Positions 43,323 through 51,102 of a DNA stretch of 64,000 nt are shown piece by piece. The stretch lies in assembly GCF_006346315.1 (NCBI RefSeq), contig NZ_VDMR01000004.1, positions 186,001 through 250,000 of the forward strand. The letters run 5' to 3'. A program made the translations under genes and the position numbers. Source of the stretch: Nocardioides litoris (GTDB lineage: Bacteria; Actinomycetota; Actinomycetes; Propionibacteriales; Nocardioidaceae). Numbering within the stretch: the first letter of the stretch is position 1; each line of letters starts with the position of its first letter. The notes under the pieces were generated by a model. It searched no databases. It was not told the DNA's origin and worked only from the letters and a program-made list of their open reading frames with translations.

Positions 43323-44783
43323 TCAGGCCACCATCACGCGCGTGCGCCGGGGGGCGGGCCGGCCGGCGGGGGCGCGGTCGGTGAGGGCGGCCCACGCGGC
43401 GGCGAGCCGCTCGACGGCGCGCTCGAGGTCGGCGACGGGGGCGGCCCAGGGCACCCGCACGAACCGGTCGAGCCCGCCCTCGGCCGCGAACGCCGGGCCG
43501 GGGGCCACGATGACGCCGTGCCGCTCGGCCTCGGCGACCAGCTCGGTGCCGCGGGCGGCGGGCAGCTCGCACCACGCCGCGAGCCCGCCGCCCGGTCGGT
43601 GGAACCGCCAGTCGGGCAGCCGCTCGGCCAGCGCGGCCAGCAGCACGTCGCGCTGCTCGCGCAGCCGCTCGCGGTGGCGTCGTACGACGTCGCCGGTGCC
43701 GTCGAGCTCGGCGGCCAGCAGCCGCGTCAGCACCAGCTGCTCCATCACCGGCGCTCCGAGGTCGACGGCGAGGCGGGCCGTGGTGAGCCGGTCCATGAGG
43801 CCGTGCGGCGCGCGGATCCAGCCCAGGCGCAGGCCGCCCCAGTAGGCCTTGCTCGCGCTGCCGAGGGTGACCGTGCGGTCGTCGTGGGCCGCGAACGGCA
43901 GCGGCATCTCCTGCCCGTCGAGCGCCAGCGCCTGGTGGGCCTCGTCGACGACGCCGACGGTGCCGGCCGCCCGCAGGTGGGCGGCACAGGCCGCGCGCTG
44001 CTCGTCGGTCATCAGGTGGCCGGTGGGGTTCTGGAAGTCGGGCACCAGGTAGGCGAACCGTGCCGCCTGCTGCCGCAGCGCCGCGCCCACGGCGTCGAGG
44101 TCCCAGCCCTCGGGGTCGACCGGCACCGCCCGCAGCCGGGCGCCGGCGGAGCGCAGCGCCTGCGTGGCGTTGGGGTAGACCGGCGACTCGACCGCCACCC
44201 GGTCGCCGGGCGCGGTCAGGGCCTGGGCGACGACCGCGGCCGCGGTCAGCGCGCCGGGGGTGACCATGACCTGGTCGGGGTCGGTGGGCAGGCCACGCGC
44301 GTCGTACGTCGCGGCGATGGCGGCCTGCAGGTCGGGCAGGCCGGCCGGGAAGTAGCCGTGCCCGGACAGGTACGCCGGCAGGTCGGCCGCGGCCTCGGCG
44401 TACGCCGCCGCGATGCCGGGCGGGGCGGAGGCGGCCGCGCAGGTGAGGTCGATGGTGTCGGGCCCGCCGTGGGCGGGCGTGAGCACCCGGTCGTGGCGCC
44501 GCGTCCCGCCGGGGACCCGGGTGAAGGTGCCCGAGCCCTGCCGGGCCTCGGCGTACCGGCCCTCGCGCAGCAGCGCGTAGGCGCGGGTCACGGTCGTGCG
44601 CGAGACGCCGAGCGCGGCGGTGAGGTCGCGCTCGCTGGGCAGCCGCACGTCGAGGCCGATCCGGCCGTCGCCGACGAGCTCGGTCAGTGCGTCGGCCAGG
44701 CCGGCGTAGGCGGGGGAGCGGTCGAACCCGTCGACGAGGGACGCGACCCGGCCGGCCGAGATGGACTGCACCATGCAGTCCAC
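43323..44783 (-). CDS. MocR-type regulator (GntR HTH + aminotransferase-like), YczR-like
   Basis: This 486-residue protein joins an N-terminal GntR winged helix (GLDVRLPSERDLTAALGVSR, then TTVTRAYALLREGRYAEARQ) to a fold-type I aminotransferase-like domain that binds PLP (PDFQNPTGHLMTDEQR, VVDEAHQALAL, and SASKAYWGGLRLGW with the Schiff-base Lys). MocR proteins sense PLP or amino-acid adducts. The divergent neighbour encodes a YczE-like membrane protein, and a YczR/YczE pairing is common in actinobacteria and firmicutes. GTG at 44783 or ATG at 44774 may be the start. Confidence 0.88.
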   Translation of the reverse strand: MDCMVQSISAGRVASLVDGFDRSPAYAGLADALTELVGDGRIGLDVRLPSERDLTAALGVSRTTVTRAYALLREGRYAEARQGSGTFTRVPGGTRRHDRVLTPAHGGPDTIDLTCAAASAPPGIAAAYAEAAADLPAYLSGHGYFPAGLPDLQAAIAATYDARGLPTDPDQVMVTPGALTAAAVVAQALTAPGDRVAVESPVYPNATQALRSAGARLRAVPVDPEGWDLDAVGAALRQQAARFAYLVPDFQNPTGHLMTDEQRAACAAHLRAAGTVGVVDEAHQALALDGQEMPLPFAAHDDRTVTLGSASKAYWGGLRLGWIRAPHGLMDRLTTARLAVDLGAPVMEQLVLTRLLAAELDGTGDVVRRHRERLREQRDVLLAALAERLPDWRFHRPGGGLAAWCELPAARGTELVAEAERHGVIVAPGPAFAAEGGLDRFVRVPWAAPVADLERAVERLAAAWAALTDRAPAGRPAPRRTRVMVA

Positions 44784-44819
44784 TGTTCCACGATTGGCTC
44801 TTCACCACCAGGCCAATCG
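44762..44819. promoter_or_regulatory. Candidate operators of the MocR/YczE divergent promoter
   Basis: Two inverted repeats lie side by side: TGGACTGCA/TGCAGTCCA (44762-44770 and 44774-44782, 3-bp centre) and CGATTGGC/GCCAATCG (44791-44798 and 44812-44819, 13-bp centre). They fill the short region between the divergent start codons, the first overlapping the regulator's own first codons, which suits autoregulation and control of yczE. Confidence 0.6.
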
Positions 44820-44836
44820 GCGCGCATCCTGGGAGC

Positions 44837-45532
44837 ATGAGCACGACCCGCCCCACCCGGTTCGCCCGACCCACCCGCACCCTGGCCGACCTCGGACCCG
44901 TCGCCCAGCTGCGCGCCGGCCGACTGCCCGAGCGGCTGGCCCGCCTCGCCCTCGGCCTCGTGCTGTACGGCGTCTCGCTGGGCCTGATGGTGCGCGGCGA
45001 CCTCGGCCTCGCGCCCTGGGACGTGCTGCACTCCGGCCTCGTGCGGCACGTGCCGCTCACCCTGGGGCAGGCCGTCGTGGTGATGAGCTTCGTCGTGCTG
45101 CTGCTGTGGATCCCCCTGCGGGAGACGCCCGGGGTCGGCACGGTGGCCAACGCGCTCGTCGTCGGGTTCTCCGCCGACGCCACCCTGGCCCTGCTCGACG
45201 CCCCGTCCGGCTCGGTGGCCCGGGTCGCGCTCATGGTCGGCGGCGTGCTGCTGTGCGGCTTCGCCACCGCGCTCTACATGGGCGCCCAGCTCGGCCGCGG
45301 CCCGCGCGACGGGCTGATGACGGGCCTGTCGCGGCGCACCGGCCTCTCGCTGCGCCTCGTCCGCACCGGCCTCGAGGTCACCGTCGTGCTCATCGGGCTC
45401 GTGCTCGGCGGCGTCCTCGGCGTCGGCACCGTGCTCTACGCCCTCGCCATCGGCCCGGTCGCCCAGGCCATGCTGCCCTGGCTGGTCGTCGACCTCGGCC
45501 GTTCGCCCGCGACGGACCTGCCCGCGCACTAG
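44837..45532 (+). CDS. YczE-like membrane protein
   Basis: This 231-residue protein has five or six transmembrane helices and the YczE family sequence LVLYGVSLGLMVRGDLGLAP, then WDVLHSGL, and MGAQLGRGPRDGLMTGLSRRTGLSL. Function of the family is not established; transport or control of a B6-related or amino compound has been proposed because of the regulator next to it. ATG at 44837 has GGGAG just upstream. Confidence 0.82.
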   Translation: MSTTRPTRFARPTRTLADLGPVAQLRAGRLPERLARLALGLVLYGVSLGLMVRGDLGLAPWDVLHSGLVRHVPLTLGQAVVVMSFVVLLLWIPLRETPGVGTVANALVVGFSADATLALLDAPSGSVARVALMVGGVLLCGFATALYMGAQLGRGPRDGLMTGLSRRTGLSLRLVRTGLEVTVVLIGLVLGGVLGVGTVLYALAIGPVAQAMLPWLVVDLGRSPATDLPAH

Positions 45533-45639
45533 CGTCCTGGGGCGACCGGTGACGTCGCCCCGGTCCGCTGACTCGGCGGTCCGGCACCCGGCTCGGCGGC
45601 ATCTCGGTCAGCATCGACCTCGACCAGCACCGACCGCCG

Positions 45640-46051
45640 TCCTGCAGAGACCGCGCAGCCAGCTCGGCACGGCCGACCTCGACGCCCTGCGCCCCGGCGG
45701 CACCGTGGTCGTCGCACCGCTGCAGACGCTCAGTGCCTTCTCCACCGTGCTCACCCATCGAGACCTCGGCCACACCGCGCCCGGCCGCACGCAGGCCGCC
45801 CGCCGCACCCTGACCTGGGCGCCGGCAGCGACCGCGCCCGAGGTCCCCGTGCGTTCGTACGCCGTCCCGTGGCCTGCGCGGGCGAGCCCAGGCTCACCCG
45901 CTCGCTGCCGGCCTCGGCCCGGTCGGTCCGCATGGCGCTCGGCAGGGTCCGCAAGGGTCGCTGCACCGCGACCGTGACCGCCCGCAACGCCATCGGCGCG
46001 AGCCCGGCTGCGCGGACGACGTCCACGGTCAAGCGGGCCGAGCGCCGCTGA
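45640..46051 (+). pseudogene. Remnant of a fibronectin type III protein, frameshifted
   Basis: One frame reads RRTLTWAPAATAPEVPVRSY, the first strands of a fibronectin III domain, then loses sense at about 45865. Another frame continues ACAGEPRLTRSLPASARSV and ends KGRCTATVTARNAIGASPAA followed by RTTSTVKRAERR and a stop, which are the last strands of the same domain. One indel near 45865-45870 would restore a single reading. The region before 45640 has no clear start or signal peptide, so this looks like the decayed 3' end of a secreted protein gene. Confidence 0.55.
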
Positions 46052-46112
46052 CGGTCGTGCCGCGCCCAGGGCTGTCGGTGCCGGGCCCTAGGGTCGGCAC
46101 CGTGATCCGCCG

Positions 46113-46379
46113 ATGACCAGTGCCCAGGAGCTCCGCGCCATGCGCGAGGCCAAGTTCGCCCGTGCCCGCGCCGCCGCCGGGGGAGCGGCCCCGGCCAGCG
46201 CTCCCAGTGCCCCCGCGGCCACGAAGCCTCGGGTCGCGCCGCCCGTGGCGCCGCCCGCCACGGCGACGGACGCGGTGATCGACGCGGTGGCCGACGAGCT
46301 CTGCGGCCACCGCAACATGGGCGGCCGCACGTGCACCCGCGAGAAGGGCCACGCGGCCAAGAACCACCGCTACTCCTGA
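46113..46379 (+). CDS. Small protein with C-terminal Cys/His motif
   Basis: This 88-residue protein has a helical basic head (TSAQELRAMREAKFARARAA), an Ala/Pro linker and a tail LCGHRNMGGRTCTREKGHAA ending KNHRYS. The spaced Cys and His residues (C-x-H...C...H...H) might hold a metal. I do not recognise the family. ATG at 46113 gives a plausible N-terminus; it is tail-to-tail with the methyltransferase gene. Confidence 0.6.
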   Translation: MTSAQELRAMREAKFARARAAAGGAAPASAPSAPAATKPRVAPPVAPPATATDAVIDAVADELCGHRNMGGRTCTREKGHAAKNHRYS

Positions 46380-46389
46380 CGGGCCGGGC

Positions 46390-46986
46390 TCAGCGCTTGG
46401 TGGCGATGATGGTGGCCGCGTCGGCGGCCACCATGACCTCGACCGCGGTGAACCGCTCGTCGGTCAGCCACTGCTCGCGCAGCGTGTCGACCCGTCCGTA
46501 GGTGATCGGCGGCCAGCCCTCGCAGGGGGTGAAGTCGTCGAGCACCACGATGCCCCCGTCCTCGACGAGGTCGGCCACCGCGTCGACGCCGACGTCGCCA
46601 CCGCCGCTGCCGCCCGGCCACCCGTCGGACTGGCCGGCGTCGAGGAACAGCAGCGAGAACGGGCCCTTGTCGAGCAGGGTCGACCAGTCGGCGGCGAGCA
46701 CCTCGACCTGGTCGTCGTCGACGAAGATCTCTGCGGCGGCGCGGGCCAGCCGCGGGTCGAGCTCGGCGGTGACGATGCGGGCCTTCTCGCCGCGCACGCC
46801 CGACCGGAGCCACGCCGTACCGACGCCGCACCCGGTGCCGAGCTCGGCCATCGTGCCGTCGCGGGTGGCGGCGAGCATGGCCAGCAGCCGGCCGGTCTCG
46901 TTGCGGCAGAACGACACGTAGCCCGCCCGGCGCGAGACCGCGAACGCGCGCTGCACCACCTCGGGCAGGTCGGGGGGCGCGCTCAT
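46390..46986 (-). CDS. SAM-dependent O-methyltransferase-like protein
   Basis: This 198-residue protein has a class I methyltransferase fold: motif I MAELGTGCGVGTAWL, the acidic residue at the end of strand 2 in IVTAELDPRLARAA, motif II region FSLLFLDAG and VVLDDFTP, as in caffeoyl-CoA/catechol O-methyltransferase relatives. The substrate is unknown. ATG at 46986 gives the usual short N-terminal helix (PPDLPEVVQRAFAVSRRAGY). It is divergent from the leader region that follows. Confidence 0.8.
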   Translation of the reverse strand: MSAPPDLPEVVQRAFAVSRRAGYVSFCRNETGRLLAMLAATRDGTMAELGTGCGVGTAWLRSGVRGEKARIVTAELDPRLARAAAEIFVDDDQVEVLAADWSTLLDKGPFSLLFLDAGQSDGWPGGSGGGDVGVDAVADLVEDGGIVVLDDFTPCEGWPPITYGRVDTLREQWLTDERFTAVEVMVAADAATIIATKR

Positions 46987-47080
46987 GCGTCGAGTGTGGG
47001 AGCCGTCTCCACTGGCGAGACCGTCGTCCCAGCATGCGAACAGTTCGCGGAACCGGGTGGCGGTCCCGCCGCCGCCGTCC

Positions 47081-47086
47081 TACCGT
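47081..47086 (+). promoter_or_regulatory. Candidate -10 box before the 47.1 kb leader peptide
   Basis: TACCGT fits TANNNT and ends 9 nt before the ATG of the short frame at 47096. Confidence 0.4.
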
Positions 47087-47095
47087 CGTCCCACC

Positions 47096-47152
47096 ATGTG
47101 CAGCGTCCTCGTACTCATTGAGCGCCGCGACGGGGCCCGGCAGATCTCCTGA
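47096..47152 (+). CDS. Possible leader peptide MCSVLVLIERRDGARQIS
   Basis: This 18-codon frame has Val-Leu-Val-Leu-Ile at codons 4-8 (GTC CTC GTA CTC ATT), so all three branched-chain amino acids are represented. It follows a TANNNT box and is followed by a structured stretch in which TCGCGAGGCC (47160-47169) pairs with GGCCTCGCGA (47207-47216). No T-rich terminator was found. The next substantial biosynthetic gene is leuB, 570 bp on. An alternative is a relic of an NRDE-type protein, which also starts Met-Cys. Confidence 0.4.
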   Translation: MCSVLVLIERRDGARQIS

Positions 47153-47408
47153 ATCTGCTTCGCGAGGCCACCCCGTCGCGGTGGTTCTCGTGCGTACGAC
47201 GCGACCGGCCTCGCGATCACCACGTCTGGTGATGGCTCCGCGGTGGTTCCGGTCCTGACGGACCACGAGTGCGATCCGCTTCCTCCGCTGGCGGGCTGCG
47301 TGCGACCCACGCGCCGACACCGGTGCCCCCGCGGGGCCTTCTCCGGACGTGACCGCCACGTCCGTGCCGTCCCCGATCCAGGGGGCGGCCGACCCGGAGG
47401 AGAAGCCG

Positions 47409-47528
47409 ATGTACGAGATGTACCCCGAGTGGGGCCCCGCCAAGAACCGCGACGACGAGGGCTACGACGACGCGCGCGCCGGCGTGCAGGCTGCGTTCGA
47501 GCCGTACGACCGTCCGGATGACAACTGA
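47409..47528 (+). CDS. Small acidic protein, 39 residues
   Basis: The frame begins [20 protein letters not shown] and ends [10 protein letters not shown]. It is acidic, rich in Tyr and Asp, and preceded by a good ribosome binding site (GGAGGAGA ending 5 nt before the ATG). A GTG at 47349 in frame would give 59 residues (with head TATSVPSPIQGAADPEEKP). No known domain; the strong ribosome binding site is the main support. It lies between the possible leader peptide and family C repeat copy 2. Confidence 0.5.
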   Translation: MYEMYPEWGPAKNRDDEGYDDARAGVQAAFEPYDRPDDN

Positions 47529-47531
47529 TTC

Positions 47532-47647
47532 GATGGTCGCCTCCGGACGGCCAGCATCCGTCGCCCGCCGCCGCCTGGCAGCGCTGCCGCCGGCTCTGGT
47601 GGGCGGGCGCCCGTCTGCCGGGTCCTCCTGCGGCTCCGTGCGCCGTG
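47532..47647 (+). repeat. Family C dispersed repeat, copy 2
   Basis: This 116-bp block starts GATGGTCGCCTCCGG three bases after the stop of the 39-residue gene, contains CCTGGCAGCGCTGCCGCC and ends GGCTCCGTGCGCCGTG. Landmarks, length and position after a stop codon match the block that follows ilvC at 24759. Confidence 0.45.
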
Positions 47648-47711
47648 CGGTCGCCTCCGGCGTCCGTCGGGGCGCCGGCGAGACGGCTGCCGTCGCACCT
47701 TCGACCACGAC

Positions 47712-47717
47712 TAGCCT
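47712..47717 (+). promoter_or_regulatory. Candidate -10 box of leuB (leaderless)
   Basis: TAGCCT fits TANNNT and ends 8 nt before the leuB GTG. Confidence 0.45.
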
Positions 47718-47725
47718 CAGCCCAC

Positions 47726-48811
47726 GTGACCACTGACCCCACCCCCGCTGCCTCAGGCTCCGTCAAGCTCGCCGTCATCCCCGGCGACGGCATCGGGCAG
47801 GAGGTGACCGCCGAGGCCCTCAAGGTCCTCGAGGCGGTCGCGCCCGACGGGGTGCGGTTCGAGCAGACCCGGTACGACCTCGGCGCTGAGCGCTACCTCG
47901 CGACCGGCGAGGTGCTCCCCGACTCCGTGCTCGCCGAGATCCGCGAGCACGACGCCATCCTGCTCGGCGCCGTCGGTGGCAAGCCCAACGACCCGAACCT
48001 GCCGCCCGGCATCCTGGAGCGCGGGCTGCTGCTCCGGCTGCGCTTCGAGCTCGACCACTACGTCAACCTGCGTCCCTCGCGCATCTACCCCGGCGCCACC
48101 TCGCCCCTGGCCAACCCAGGTGAGGTCGACTTCGTCGTGGTGCGCGAAGGCACCGAGGGCCCCTACACGGGCAACGGCGGTGCGCTGCGGGTCGGCACCC
48201 CGGCCGAGGTCGCCACCGAGGTCTCCGTCAACACCGCGTACGGCGTCGAGCGGGTCGTCCGCGACGCCTTCGCCCGCGCCCAGCGGCGCCCGCGCCAGAA
48301 GCTGACCCTGGTCCACAAGACCAACGTGCTCGTCCACGCCGGCTCGGTGTGGTGGCGGCTGACCCAGCAGGTCGCCGCCGAGTTCCCCGAGGTCACCGTC
48401 GACTACATGCACGTCGACGCCGCGATGATCTTCATGACGACCGACCCCGCCCGCTTCGACGTGGTGGTCACCGACAACCTGTTCGGCGACATCATCACCG
48501 ACCTGGCCGCCGCCATCACCGGCGGCATCGGGCTCGCGGCCTCCGGCAACGTCAACCCCGACCGGACCGCGCCGTCGATGTTCGAGCCCGTGCACGGCTC
48601 CGCTCCCGACATCGCGGGCCAGCAGAAGGCCGACCCGACCGCGGCCATCCTCTCGGTCGCGCTGCTGCTCGACCACCTCGGCCACCCGACCGCCGCCGGC
48701 GCCGTCGAGGCGGCCGCGATCGCCGACCTCGCCGACCGCGAGCCCGGCACGCCCACCGGCGGTCGTCGTACCTCTGAGGTCGGCGACGCGATCGCCGCCC
48801 GCCTGGCCTAG
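47726..48811 (+). CDS. leuB: 3-Isopropylmalate dehydrogenase
   Basis: This 361-residue enzyme oxidatively decarboxylates 3-isopropylmalate to 2-oxoisocaproate in leucine synthesis, and in organisms with CimA it usually also handles 3-methylmalate toward 2-oxobutyrate. It has [20 protein letters not shown], the substrate Arg region [20 protein letters not shown], the catalytic Lys in [10 protein letters not shown], the Mg ligands in [16 protein letters not shown] and the NAD site [17 protein letters not shown]. The GTG at 47726 lies behind a TANNNT box. Confidence 0.95.
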   Translation: MTTDPTPAASGSVKLAVIPGDGIGQEVTAEALKVLEAVAPDGVRFEQTRYDLGAERYLATGEVLPDSVLAEIREHDAILLGAVGGKPNDPNLPPGILERGLLLRLRFELDHYVNLRPSRIYPGATSPLANPGEVDFVVVREGTEGPYTGNGGALRVGTPAEVATEVSVNTAYGVERVVRDAFARAQRRPRQKLTLVHKTNVLVHAGSVWWRLTQQVAAEFPEVTVDYMHVDAAMIFMTTDPARFDVVVTDNLFGDIITDLAAAITGGIGLAASGNVNPDRTAPSMFEPVHGSAPDIAGQQKADPTAAILSVALLLDHLGHPTAAGAVEAAAIADLADREPGTPTGGRRTSEVGDAIAARLA

Positions 48812-48899
48812 CCCGCACGGTGGCCGGTGCGCGAGGAGCGTCGGTGACGGGCCTCGACGCCTCCTCGGCCGCCGCCTCCCCCCTGACAGGAAGCCCGAC

Positions 48900-48905
48900 T
48901 ACATT
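48900..48905 (+). promoter_or_regulatory. Candidate -10 box of ilvE (leaderless)
   Basis: TACATT fits TANNNT and ends 7 nt before the ilvE ATG. Confidence 0.45.
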
Positions 48906-48912
48906 GCCGTCC

Positions 48913-49986
48913 ATGGACTTCAGCACCACGCTGACCGAGACGCCGACGACCGACGAGCGGCTGGCCGAGATCCTGGCCAACCCCGGCTTCGGGACGCACT
49001 TCACCGACCACATGGTCACCATCGAGTGGACCCCCGACGCCGGCTGGCACGACGCCCGCGTGACGCCGTACGGCCCGCTCACCCTCGACCCGGCGACCGC
49101 GGTGCTGCACTACGCCCAGGAGACCTTCGAGGGCATGAAGGCCTACCGCCACGACGACGGGTCGGTGTGGACCTTCCGGCCCGAGGAGAACGCCGCGCGC
49201 ATGGTGCGCTCGAGCCACCGGCTCGCGCTGCCGGTGCTGCCGGTCGAGGAGTTCGTGGCCGCCGTCGACACCCTCGTCGAGGTCGACCAGCGCTGGGTGC
49301 CCGACCACGCGGGGGAGAAGAGCCTCTACCTGCGCCCCTTCATGTTCGCCAGCGAGGCGTTCCTCGGGGTGCGCCCGGCCCAGCACGTGACCTTCATGGT
49401 GATCGCGAGCCCCGCCGGCGCCTACTTCAAGGGCGGCGTCAAGCCGGTCACGCTGTGGCTGACCGAGGAGTACACCCGCGCCGGCCGCGGCGGCATGGGT
49501 GCGGCCAAGACCGGCGGCAACTACGCCAGCTCGCTCGTCGCGCAGCAGGAGGCCACCGCGCAGGGCTGCGACCAGGTGGTCTTCCTCGACGGCCAGGAGG
49601 GCCGGTACGTCGAGGAGCTCGGCGGCATGAACATGTACTTCGTCCACGACGACGGCCACATCGTCACCCCCGCGACCGGCACCATCCTCGAGGGCATCAC
49701 CCGGGCCAGCATCATCGAGCTCGCCGGCAAGCTGGGCCACCAGGTCGAGGAGCGCCGGTTCAGCATCGACGAGTGGCGCGAGGGCGTCACCAGCGGCCGG
49801 ATCACCGAGGTCTTCGCCTGCGGCACCGCCGCCGTGGTCACCCCGGTCGGAGCGCTGCGCTCGGCGCAGGGCGAGGTCCCGGCGCCCGCCAGCACCGACC
49901 TGACCACGCGCATCCGGCAGGCGCTCGTCGACGTCCAGTACGGCCGCGCCGAGGACACCTTCGGCTGGATGCATCGCGTCGTCTGA
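48913..49986 (+). CDS. ilvE: Branched-chain amino acid aminotransferase
   Basis: This 357-residue fold-type IV PLP enzyme transfers an amino group between glutamate and the 2-oxo acids of valine, leucine and isoleucine, the last step of all three routes. Typical sequences are LHYAQETFEGMKAYRHDDG, RPFMFASEAFLGVRPA, the Schiff-base Lys in GMGAAKTGGNYASSLVA, and EVFACGTAAVVTPVG near the C-terminus. ATG at 48913 is chosen by the TANNNT box and fits the family's N-terminus (EILANPGFGTHFTDHM follows). It lies 101 bp after leuB. Confidence 0.95.
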   Translation: MDFSTTLTETPTTDERLAEILANPGFGTHFTDHMVTIEWTPDAGWHDARVTPYGPLTLDPATAVLHYAQETFEGMKAYRHDDGSVWTFRPEENAARMVRSSHRLALPVLPVEEFVAAVDTLVEVDQRWVPDHAGEKSLYLRPFMFASEAFLGVRPAQHVTFMVIASPAGAYFKGGVKPVTLWLTEEYTRAGRGGMGAAKTGGNYASSLVAQQEATAQGCDQVVFLDGQEGRYVEELGGMNMYFVHDDGHIVTPATGTILEGITRASIIELAGKLGHQVEERRFSIDEWREGVTSGRITEVFACGTAAVVTPVGALRSAQGEVPAPASTDLTTRIRQALVDVQYGRAEDTFGWMHRVV

Positions 49987-50100
49987 CCCACGTCCCGCTG
50001 GCCCACCGCACCGGGACGCGCCGGTGGGTCGGCGGCCGGGGTGGTCGGACGATCGCCGGGTCCCGCCCCGCGCTCACCACGTCTCGGGGAGGATGCCTGC

Positions 50101-51021
50101 GTGGGGTGGAGCGACCGGCGCGACCAGCGCCAGTGGCAGCGCGAGCTGGAGCGCCAGCTCGACGCGCTGCCGACGTACGACGGCGACGCTCCCGACGGCG
50201 GTCCCGTCACCCCCCTCGGCCGCGGCCTGCCGGGGCCCTCGCGCCGCGAGCGGCGTGCCCTGCGCCAGGCGCGCCGCCGCGCCCAGCGGGCGCACCCGTC
50301 CCGGGGCCTCGACCCGTACGCCGCCCCGCGCGGCCGGCGCGCCGAGCGCCGGCGCACCGTGCTGACCGTCGGGCTGACGCTGGCGGTCATCGGCGGCGTG
50401 CTCGCGGCCTCGCCGCTCGGGGCGCCGATCCGCGGCGTCGTCGGGTGGGACGACCGGGGCGAGTCGACGACGTACGCCTTCCTGGCCTCCGACCCGATCA
50501 GCGGCGACCCGACGACCTGGCGCTCGTGCGAGCCGATCCGGCTGGAGGTCAACTCCGAGGGCGCGCCCCGGGGGTGGCGGGAGCCCTTCGACGCGGCCGT
50601 CGCCGAGGTCGCCGACGCGACGGGCCTCGACCTGCAGGTCGTGGGGGAGACGACCGACCGGCCCGAGAGCGACCGCTCCGGCACCTTCGGGCGCGCCCGG
50701 CCGGTGGTCGTGGGCTGGGCGACGCCCGAGCAGGAGCCGCGGCTGGCCGGCGACACCGTCGGCCTGGCCGGCCCGCAGGGACGCGGTGGCTACTTCGTCA
50801 CCGGGTCGGTGGTCTTCGACGGCCCGCAGTTCGCCCAGCTCGACGGCGACGGGCGACGCGACGTCGAGCGGGCGATCATGATGCACGAGCTGGCCCACCT
50901 CGTCGGCCTCGACCACGTCGACGACGACCGGCAGCTGATGTACCCCGAGACCACCTTCCGCACCGAGTTCGGCAACGGTGACCTCGAGGGCCTGCGGCGC
51001 CTCGGCGAGGGCGGCTGCTGA
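50101..51021 (+). CDS. Membrane-anchored matrixin-like zinc metalloprotease
   Basis: This 306-residue protein has a charged cytoplasmic head of about 85 residues, one transmembrane segment (TVLTVGLTLAVIGGVLAA) and an extracytoplasmic domain ending in the extended zinc motif MMHELAHLVGLDHVDD (HExxHxxGxxH) followed by LMYPE, which matches the Met-turn of metzincins. It is likely a surface protease of matrixin type; the target is unknown. GTG at 50101 is the start. It precedes the iron-siderophore operon but runs from its own region. Confidence 0.82.
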   Translation: MGWSDRRDQRQWQRELERQLDALPTYDGDAPDGGPVTPLGRGLPGPSRRERRALRQARRRAQRAHPSRGLDPYAAPRGRRAERRRTVLTVGLTLAVIGGVLAASPLGAPIRGVVGWDDRGESTTYAFLASDPISGDPTTWRSCEPIRLEVNSEGAPRGWREPFDAAVAEVADATGLDLQVVGETTDRPESDRSGTFGRARPVVVGWATPEQEPRLAGDTVGLAGPQGRGGYFVTGSVVFDGPQFAQLDGDGRRDVERAIMMHELAHLVGLDHVDDDRQLMYPETTFRTEFGNGDLEGLRRLGEGGC

Positions 51022-51042
51022 GCGTCCCCTGGGACGACGAGG

Positions 51043-51061
51043 CTTGGTGAGGCTACCCTTA
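51043..51061 (+). promoter_or_regulatory. DtxR/IdeR-type iron box of the siderophore importer
   Basis: CTTGGTGAGGCTACCCTTA matches 14 of 19 positions of TTAGGTTAGGCTAACCTAA. It overlaps a TACCCT hexamer that could be the -10 box of the FecCD gene at 51103. Confidence 0.7.
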
Positions 51062-51102
51062 CCTCGAGCCCGGACGGTCCGGGTCGCGCGAGGGGAGGTC
51101 CG

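Noticed and set aside
47034..47258. A 74-codon plus-strand frame over the 47.1 kb leader region
   Set aside because: It has no ribosome binding site or domain, and overlaps the inverted repeat region; the 18-codon frame behind a TANNNT box is a better reading.
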